Of a DNA stretch of 64,000 nucleotides, positions 56,070-64,000 are shown piece after piece; positions within the stretch are counted from its first letter, which is position 1, and every line of letters begins with the position of its first letter. The DNA is from Lentinus brumalis. Taxonomy: Eukaryota > Basidiomycota > Agaricomycetes > Polyporales > Polyporaceae. The DNA lies in NCBI GenBank assembly GCA_001792895.1, contig MARA01000017.1, positions 186,001-250,000 on the forward strand, read 5' to 3'. A program made the position numbers and the translations under genes. The notes below the pieces were generated by a model that saw only the letters and a list, made by a program, of their open reading frames with translations, ran no database searches and was not told the origin of the DNA.

Positions 56070-56796
56070 CTACACAGGGTACTCGGAGAATGCTACACTG
56101 CTCATGTCAAACTGCACAAACTCGACGGGTGCTTCATAGACATATGCCGGGGTCTGAACCCCGCGCACGTACCGCAGCTTTCGGCAGTGCGGCTTCTTGG
56201 TGTCTGAGCGCTGACGGCGTTGGGACAGTTCTGTGTCGACGGCGGGGGACGGGGAGATGGTGTGGAGGTCATATGGGTGCAGAACATGCTGCATAGCAGC
56301 GGGAACATGTACAGTCTCGACGTGTGGCTTCTGCGTCGGGCGGAGTGCGGGGTTGGGCAGGAAGCTCCTTGGGTTGTTGATCGCCTTCATGCGGTCTGCC
56401 TCAGTGAGCTTGACGAGCCGGAGTTCTCCCCTCTTCCACAGCTTCAGCAGCCGTTGCAGCGGCACAACACCGCCCTCGAGCGAGCTCAGGTTCTGGAAGG
56501 GGAGGTCTGCAGGCCAGCCAAACAGCCCGCAATCGAGCCGCTGCACAATAAAGTACAGAAACTCGTCGTCGGTCCAGTACATGGATGCCGAGATGCCAGT
56601 GAGCATCTCTGCATTGGGTCAGCGACGAGGGAGCGTAGCAGAAGCAGCAGCCATACTCACTCAGTCTGTAGTTTGCCCGTGCCCGAATCTCCGCCCGCAG
56701 CCTGTCCCGCTCCGTTCTATACTGCTCCCACTGTCTGCGGAGTTCTGCCGGTACCTTGAGCTCGACTTTAGATGGACGGGGGTATATGTCTGACAT
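56070..56796 (-). CDS. Unrecognised 205-aa protein, intact copy (unit 2)
   Basis: Three exons (56661-56796, 56169-56608, 56070-56111) with closing phases. The N-terminus has a basic helical segment (RRQWEQYRTERDRLRAEIRA), then MLTGISASMYWTDDEFLYF, a W-P-containing FGWPADLPFQN segment, a helical PLQRLLKLWKRGEL stretch, a Pro/His-rich middle and a short tail ending in SEYPV. No family recognised; no signal peptide or membrane segment. Relative to the unit 1 copy there are several amino-acid replacements in 60 residues, so constraint looks weaker than on the kinase. It contains the unoccupied transposon target at 56502-56503. It is convergent with kinase copy 2. Confidence 0.75.
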
Positions 56797-59700
56797 GAAG
56801 ACAGCGAGTGCGGGGTGAGAGGCAGCAAGGAAGTGGGCGGGCACCGGGCTGCGTTCGATGCACTTGACAGTGGCCAGCAGACAGCGTGGGTCAATCGCTT
56901 AATGATCAGTGCACAGGCTGAGCTAGGCTTAGCCTTGGATACCCGCTCTGTGATCATTCGCTGCTAGGATGATGGCACGCGGCTGCTAAGCGTGGCTGCT
57001 TCAAGTTACTTATTCCTCTTCCAGATCACGCTGCTTATGATGCCCGCCTGGCACCACGCATGGCTGGCTCCCCAGGTGTGGAAGCTTCAGCAGGATATAG
57101 TAGAATGCTGAGGCTGAGGACAGGATAATATAGAAGGATTGAAAGCTCAGGGGGACTTGGAGTTACTTCCCGAGTTACTTACCCAACCTGTGATAATTCG
57201 GATGCCCCCGGCACCGGAGAATTGCCACTGCGGTGAGAGTACGACCTGGGGACATTGCGTCCGCCGCCCGACATGTATTGAGAAGCCGAATTGTTATGCA
57301 GTGGGGGTCAAGCGAGCGTGGGTGCAGGTGGAGATCGGGAAACAAGTACCAGATGCGGCAGGAACCTGCGCTACCACCGAGCGCTTGTACAGGTCTGCTT
57401 TGCGAGGCTTCTCGCGCATTGTGTTCTTCTCGATGACTTGCGGGATGTTCCTGAGAGCAACAAGCATGGTATGTAGTACCAGGCTCAGCGCAGAAAGTGA
57501 AGGGCCATATATAATCGTCGAAGCTTACGCAGTCACAGCTCGGACCGGTGTGCTTGCGCTGTTATATTATTCGTGACTGAATGGGAAGGTTGTACAGAAG
57601 TTCAATAGACAGTCGGATAGAGTCCATACATGGCCATAATATGACGGTGGTCAGCTAGAGAAGCGGCGATGGACTAGCACCGGAAAGGCGAGAAACTCCG
57701 CACCCTGCTCCGGTGCTCCTCCTGCCCGTCACCCTGTCCTCCTGCCCCATATCTCCGAATCTACGACAACGGTGTGCAGCAATAATGCAACCATCACCAT
57801 CAGAGCGCCCATACGGATACCCGAGGGCCCCTCACTACGCACGCGAGGCTAGAACATGCGCAGATTGCGCTATTCCTTTCCACCGCCCTCTGTGCATCTT
57901 GATGGTGTCCCGTGTCCTGCGCTGGTTGGCCAACGAGCGAGCACGTCAGCACGGCAATACAGAGCAACACCTACCGGTGTCCGAGTTCCCCGCTCGTCAG
58001 ACGAACATCGTCTCCATGCTACAACCCGAGAGAACCGCCTGCGGCCTTGCCCGCCGGGTATAAGTACCCCATCCCTTCGGCCTGTCTCTCTCAACCCGCT
58101 CCCACTCCTCCGCCGCTTCTAGCCCTCCTCCCTCTCCATCCGACATGCCCGCACCCCATGTAACGCCCATCTCTCACTATCATCTTGTCGGCGCGTGGCC
58201 AACGCTGCCAGCCACAATCCTCGTACTTCCTATTGACACTGCTGCTCTCCACTTGCGTTGCGCCGGCGTGATGTATCATTCGACAACTATAAGAAGCTTA
58301 TCCTTGGGTTCTGCAGTCAGGTACGTCTGTCTAGCATGCGGTATGAGCGGACGAGAGGCTGATACTTAGCTGGGCGGCGCATCGCAGATCGTTATCTCGG
58401 CTAGACAGGTGAGCGGCTACCTCGGCCTCGTCGCACCGCCGCCCACTACTCACTACCTGCGCCGATCCCAGCGCAGCCACAGGGAGCTGTCTGAATGCTC
58501 AGTGAGTCCGCGTCCGTGCCATTGCTGTACCAGATACAGACCGCTCACAAGGGTTCCGCTAGCAGCCCGCTAGCCCAACTTGGAGCCGTCGTAATTCCAT
58601 TCGGCGCGTCAAGTCGACACCTCGACTGCGATCGCCCTACTCCGCGTCATGTTACGCCCTGCTTGGTACCAGCGGCAGAACGTCCCGGAGGCACCGCGCG
58701 CAGGTAAGTATGTCACCGGGCTCCTCATTCCGTCGTATCGTCATTGACGGCGAGCGCAGGTACTTCCAGCTGCTTCGAGGTACCAAGATCCGAGTCGTTC
58801 TCTCAGCGTCGAAGGTAGGACCCTCAATGCCCCGAGTACGTTCGCTTGGCTATCCGAGGAACAGTCGCGATTCTGACTATTTGCCTTCAACTCGCGCAGA
58901 AGAAGACTCTCGACGTCATGTTGTGAATGCTGCACGAGGTACGTCAGAGCTGCCTTCATGATCCCGAGAGCTACACTCACTGGAACGCGGACATCGCAGG
59001 TCCCGAGCCCCGCCGAGTCTTCGTCGGCCGTGCGTCCCGCTGCCGGGCTCTAGTACGCGAGGCGAGTCGCTTTCCGAGTCGCAGAGTAAGTATGCTGTTA
59101 CTAAGGAGATTGTACCAATTAGCTCCCGTCACGTTGCCGCGTACGCCGACGCGCCTCACCTGGTACATCTATCAGTGATACTCTCAGCAGCGCGCTGCGA
59201 CGGGCGGTGGGCGTGGTCTGGCGACTCTCCACTCGCAGTCGAAAGACGTCGCGTTGGCAGGACGCTCGGGCATCTGAGAACAACGCGGTGAGTCTCGGAA
59301 GAACAAGTACTTGGCAGAATGTAACTCACCAACACTGCTTTGTTCTACCCCGAATCATAGGCGGCACAGCAACCCCAAGCGGACGCTCGCCGCTCTCCGT
59401 CGACTCCTCTATCAAGAAGACGTAGTGAGTGCCAGATCGCCGCCCAGAAACGCATCGACTGACGTACCCGGCACGACCTTGGGGCATCCAGCAGCTTGAC
59501 GTCGAAGCTGAGATCATAACCACGAAGATATATTGGACGCGACCGGGACGCAGTACGAGTACAAGTAACTATATCCACGGTGAGTCCTACATCCTATGCT
59601 GCGCTCCGTCCGTAAGTCCCCCATGCGCCCTGCAGCTCTCTGTGAGCGGTGAGTGACCATGAATGCCTTGAGCTGTCGCAAACCGAACTCGTTCGTTCCC

Positions 59701-62507
59701 GCCGGGCGTTCGTCCGAAGCAGCCACGCAGCGTCGCAGTCGCAGACTCGCAACGCATCTCGGGCACAGCCTGCTGGCATTACGACGAGACGTCAGCCCCA
59801 CGAGCGTGCGCGCAACCTGTAATACCAAGCACGCACTTTCAGACAAATGCGAAGTCGTGCATGTTGAGGACTTGGACGTAAACACATATGCGCCCCTCGG
59901 CGGCTCGGCGCGAAACGCGTGCTCCGCAGTGCCCCAACGCAGCTCCCAGCCTGCGAGTCTCGTGCCGGTCCGCCGAGGTGACCGTGCGCGTGCGCTATAC
60001 CCGCCCGAAGACTGAAGTCCGCAGGGAGCCCATGAGACCTGTGCCAAACATCGCAGTTGGGACCCCCGGGCCCATCGCAGCGGGATGACGCTGCGCACGT
60101 ACAATGCTCCGTATCACCGCAGGGCGCATGCGAGGTATGGCGGCGGGTCGACGAGCCATCGCTGAGATATCGCGCAGGTGCCGTCCGAGGGCGACACGGA
60201 CGATTTCCTCGTCCTCGTCCGACGCACACGAAACGCCGGGTACACCCTCCCCAGGTGCATACACACCGTCCCCACCGTTTCGCGTCGATCGGTCGGAGCC
60301 CGGGCGCGCTATGTCCGCCGCAAGGAAGGAGGGCTATGAAAGGTGCACAAAACGTCGAATGTAAGCCCTCGCCAGAACGCGGCCGTCGTCGTCGTCGCAG
60401 CACGTGTGCAGCATTTGACGGCAAGACTCCGAGCCGTCGCTGAGATCTAGACATCGCGCGTCCGAGTCCGCGTCCTGGTGCCGGCCCGACGTGGACGATT
60501 TCCTCGGCCCCCACCAGATCGCGCGAAACGTTCCGGATGCCCTCATCGAGGTGCATACACACCGTCCCCGACGTTTCGCGTCGATCGGCCAAGATCCCGG
60601 CGTGCCATATCCCACAAGTCGAAAGTCGGCTGAACAGCAATGAAATCGCCGCCAAATGACGCATTTGAGAACTCGTCAGAACGGCGCGAAACTGGGCACG
60701 TACAACGCTGGCAGCCACGGCGGGATGTGCGCCAGGTCTGGCGGCGGTGCGCCGGGATATGGCGCACGGTGGATGGATTCGAGCTCGCTTCTAGATCTCG
60801 AGGCTCGAGGCTCGCACGCCCGGCACGAACGTTCATGCCAATGGCGCGTTCGTGGGTGTTCTCTTCAGAGCGCCGTGCAGAGACTCGCAGGCCGATGCGT
60901 GGAGGTTTCGGTGTGCGGCGGCCGTCGGAGTGGGAGGACGACCTGCGAAACTGTCCCTTGTGAGACGGCGGCGGACGGGCGGGGAACAGCACTGCGCCTC
61001 GGGTCTGTACGATACGTCGGCCAGGGGTTCAACGTTCATGGCGGACTGTCGAGTCTGTCCGAACGCGGCCGCGCGGACGCTTGTCGCACTTCGGCGGACG
61101 GTCGTGAAACCGCCGGGAGATGTTCCTCGGTCCTGTGTCCTCGCTGTGTCCTCGCTGTGTTCAAGTTCGAGTTCCTGTGCCGTGTGCGGTGACATGCTGA
61201 GATGCGGGCGCGTTAGAGCCGTCGCAACTGACAGTGACTGGAGGGCACCCACGCCTGAATGCGGGTGCAATGTCGGGTGCAGTGCCGGTGTGCGTGCGAG
61301 GGAGGAATCAGGATGGGTGGCGGTCGGCGGTGAGCTCACGAGGTCGAGGCACCCGGCACGGTGCTGGGAAGTTGAAGGCGAGTCTTGGATCCTCCCTCGC
61401 GCACTCCAGGGCGACGCGATGGTGCGCATACGCTCGTCGGAGAGCTGCGCGTCGATTGGACGGTGCGGCGAGTTAGAGAGGGTGCGAGTGGGGTGACGGG
61501 GCGGGCGGGTTGAGACGTGCTCGACGGGATGGAGAGCGACGGGCAAGAGAGCGTGCTGGCCTTCTCGTCTACAATGGGTCGGCGCGGAAGAGGACGTGGG
61601 TGCGTATCTTTGTCCGTACCGACGTGATCGACATGTGTGCAGCAGAGCACTCACTGCCGCGCGGATGGGGATGGCGCCGTCGGACGGCACATTGGACGAG
61701 GACTGTGCACTCCGTATGAGTGATCTACCGGGGGCTACATGCAGCTTGGGCGGCGATTGAGAGGGCATGCATACGCTAAAAGAGACCGTGTATGAGCGCG
61801 AGAAAATGATGCACAATAATGCTAGGACGCACATACCTCTGCGAGATCGTCGGTGACTGAGGTGTACGGCAAGCAGAGCAGAAGGGGCTGCGGGTAGAGC
61901 ATAAAGATATATTCGGAGTAGCGAACGCTGTACATGGTAGGCTAGGCAAGGATGAGATGGGCCAAAGACGGACGCCCTGCGAGTGCGAGCGCGGAGGGAG
62001 CCATGGGAGAGAACAACGCAGTGAGCGGAGGACGCGTGCAGGACACGAGTGCGAGGGACGGACGAGCGGCGCAGAGGAGAATGGAAGCCAAAGGCGGTGG
62101 GGCAGGCGTGGCACGGAGCCAAAGGGTGAGCGAGAGATTGGACGGCGAGCCCTTGCGCAGCGATCGAGCACGGTCCGACGACGACCTCTGCGCGCAAACA
62201 GACCAGTGCGCAGAGAGGGCGCAGAGGGCTTGCTGGTGTGCAGACGAGTGCTGGGCGAGTGCTGGGCTGCAGGTGGGGCAGGCCGGCCGACCGATCACCG
62301 GCGTCACCGGCAGCCGCCGAAATGCAGCGGGCGTCCGTTTGTGTTCAAGAGTTTGCCCCAGGATCGCCCGTTCGTGTTCGACCGTCACTCGCGTCGCGCC
62401 CCTCCCGCCGCCCCCAGCTCGTCTCCGCCCGCGTCGCCGCCCCAGCCGACGCGTATCGATACCTCCTGGTTCCCGACATACCCGTTATTCGTGACGACTA
62501 ACACGAC
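56797..62507. other. Rest of unit 2, no confirmed gene
   Basis: Equivalent to 47675-53354. A TATA-like GGGTATAAGTACC lies near 58058, then a pyrimidine-rich leader and an ATG at 58145 with a 74-codon frame, and GT-AG-like segments to about 59500. A 454-codon minus-strand frame (60833-62197) exists here only and is broken in unit 1. 62329 onward belongs to unit 3. Confidence 0.45.
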
Positions 62508-64000
62508 ATGGACGCCTTCACGTTCGGTGGCAAGTACAGGCTCGAGGAGGAGATCGCCATGGGTGGTTGTGGTGCGTGTCCCCGTCGTGCGCGTCCCGCC
62601 GAGTCCGCTGACGCCTCTCGCCACTGCAGGCACCGTCTTCCAGGGCGTACACACCATCGCCGGCAAGGAAGTCGCCATCAAGCTCGAGCCGGCCATAGCC
62701 AAGTCCTCTCCTCTCAAGCAGGAGTCCAAGATCTACAAGACCCTCATGGGCGGCCCCGGCGTGCCCTGGATTAACTGGTCCGGCAGGCAGGGCGACTACA
62801 ACGTCATGGTCATCGACCTCCTCGGGCCGTCGCTCGAAGACCTCTTCCGCATGTGCAACCGCCACTTTTCCCTCAAGACCATCCTCATGCTCGCGGACCA
62901 GCTGGTGAGTCGCATATAGTCACTCGGTTGGCGGTACCGCGCCGTACGCGTCACGACGGGCGCACGCAGATCCCAGGGCCGGGAAATGCATGAGAAACTT
63001 CGTGTTCGAGGGCGCTGAGGCAGAAAGACAAGGAAATGAGAGACTTGAACTGTCCCGTGCATCCCCCGGCCTCTGGACCCTGCCTCCGCCTGTCGTGGGT
63101 GCTGGACACTGCGAGAATGCGGGGTGCGGGCGTCCCAGGCCACACAGCGGCGTCTGCACCACTCCGCATCCCAATATGGCGTCTTGTGCTCTCACGTTTC
63201 CCACACCTGCGATGCGTCTCTCTCCGCGCCCGTTTTCATGTCCAGAGTCTGAAGCCTGTGGCATGAAAGGGGCGCTGTGAATGCACGTTTGCGCCAGCCG
63301 TCGCGTCCGGGTGGCCTCCGGTTTCCGTCTTCCGAGCCTTCTCTGACATCATCGGCTTCCAGATCACGCGAATCGAGTACATCCACTCAAGAGACCTTGT
63401 CCACCGCGACATCAAGCCCGCCAACTTTGTTGTCCCCAAGACCTCGGACTCCGGGCACGCAGACTACGTCGTCAACGTCATCGACTTTGGCCTCGCGAAG
63501 AAGTTCCGGGACCCGCGCACGGGCGCCCACATCCCGTACCACCAGGACGACCACCACGGCGTCGGCACATGTCTCTTCGCCGCGATCAGCACGCACCTGG
63601 GCATCGACTGCTCGCGCCGAGACGACCTCGAGGCTCTTGCGTACATGCTCATCTACTTCCTCCGCGGCACGCTGCCATGGAGGAAAGTGAAGGGCTCGAC
63701 GGTCAGCGAGACCTGGGACCTCATCCGGGACAAGAAGCTCGAGACCGAGGCAGTCCTTACCGTCGGCCTCCCCGCCGAGTTCGACATCTTCTACAAGTAC
63801 GTGCGCGCACTCGAGTTCGACGACCTCCCGGACTACGAGGGGCTCCGTGCGCTCTTCCGCGGGCTCGCCGATCGCCAGGGCATCGAGTACGACGGCGTGT
63901 TCGACTGGTGCGTGGCCCGTCCGGGCGAGGGCAGCCGATCGAGTGGGGAAGAGCCGGCCCGCAAGCGGAAGCGTGTGTGCAGGAGCTGCTCCGCGTGCCA
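62329..64000 (+). repeat. Tandem array unit 3, cut by the window edge
   Basis: Begins with the same motif as units 1 and 2 and continues through kinase copy 3 to the end of the window. Confidence 0.9.
62508..64000 (+). CDS. Casein-kinase-1-like protein kinase, array copy 3 (3' end outside window)
   Basis: Exons 62508-62571, 62630-62904 and 63363 to beyond 64000. The protein follows copies 1 and 2 through [22 protein letters not shown] and the [12 protein letters not shown] segment at the edge. Intron 2 is 458 bp and contains about 130 bp (near 62950-63085) absent from the others, while lacking most of theirs. Exon differences from the other copies are again mostly at third positions. Confidence 0.88.

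Larger units (their letters stand above)
53166..62328 (+). repeat. Tandem array unit 2 (9163 bp)
   Basis: Complete and without transposon: kinase copy 2, minisatellite, intact 205-aa gene, then the region equivalent to 47675-53165. Confidence 0.9.

Noticed and set aside
60833..62197. 454-codon open frame on the minus strand, the longest on that strand in unit 2
   Set aside because: The corresponding sequence in unit 1 is broken into several frames, no domain is visible, and residue content is that of GC-rich antisense sequence.
1..64000. tRNA and rRNA genes
   Set aside because: I looked for GGTTCGAATCC-like T-arm sequences and rRNA motifs and saw no convincing candidate; a covariance-model scan would be decisive.

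Overview
The window is nuclear DNA of a filamentous basidiomycete, most likely an agaricomycete of polypore type. The reasons are GC-rich coding sequence, genes split by many 45-80 bp GT-AG introns, and a gene set typical of that group: a HET-domain protein, an HNH-nuclease protein, a PARP-type zinc-finger protein, tandem P450s, a GMC oxidoreductase, DUF6532 and a Plavaka transposon. The lineage is inferred from family recognition, not from a search.

1-16 kb is mostly housekeeping. It holds an ornithine carbamoyltransferase without a recognisable 3' end (minus), the proteasome beta-7 subunit (plus), a MAK21/NOC1 ribosome-biogenesis factor with a one-base frameshift in a G run (plus), an HNH-nuclease protein (minus), a Prx5-type peroxiredoxin with a perfect CRE upstream (plus), a GMC oxidoreductase with a GC-AG intron (plus) and an alpha/beta hydrolase (minus).

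17-30 kb is accessory. Two tandem P450 genes share a 12-exon layout in which a 14-nt exon carries the I-helix motif and an 11-nt exon carries the haem cysteine. They are followed by a Ser-rich single-pass membrane protein with an internal repeat, a HET-domain gene, and a PARP-zinc-finger gene split inside an exon by a 339-bp MITE with an 8-bp target duplication.

29-35 kb holds three paralogous secreted Cys-containing proteins, all on the minus strand, with the same six-exon plan and different low-complexity linkers. About 2.5 kb with no convincing gene follows.

37.7-64 kb is a head-to-tail tandem array of a unit of about 9.0-9.2 kb. Each unit starts with a divergent casein-kinase-1 gene, and the next gene is an unrecognised 205-aa minus-strand gene. 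There are two complete units and the start of a third. In unit 1 the 205-aa gene is interrupted by a 6479-bp Plavaka/CACTA-like element (40901-47379) carrying an N-truncated transposase, an unrecognised 270-aa gene and a complete 14-exon DUF6532 gene. Unit 2 keeps the empty site. Exon 3 of kinase copies 1 and 2 differs by roughly thirty bases, all of them silent, so the kinase is under protein-level constraint while the rest of the unit drifts.

The P450s, GMC enzyme and hydrolase could serve secondary or xenobiotic metabolism, but nothing shows that they act together. Exon models were built by hand; for nearly all genes the summed exon lengths and intron phases close to whole codons, and exceptions are stated.
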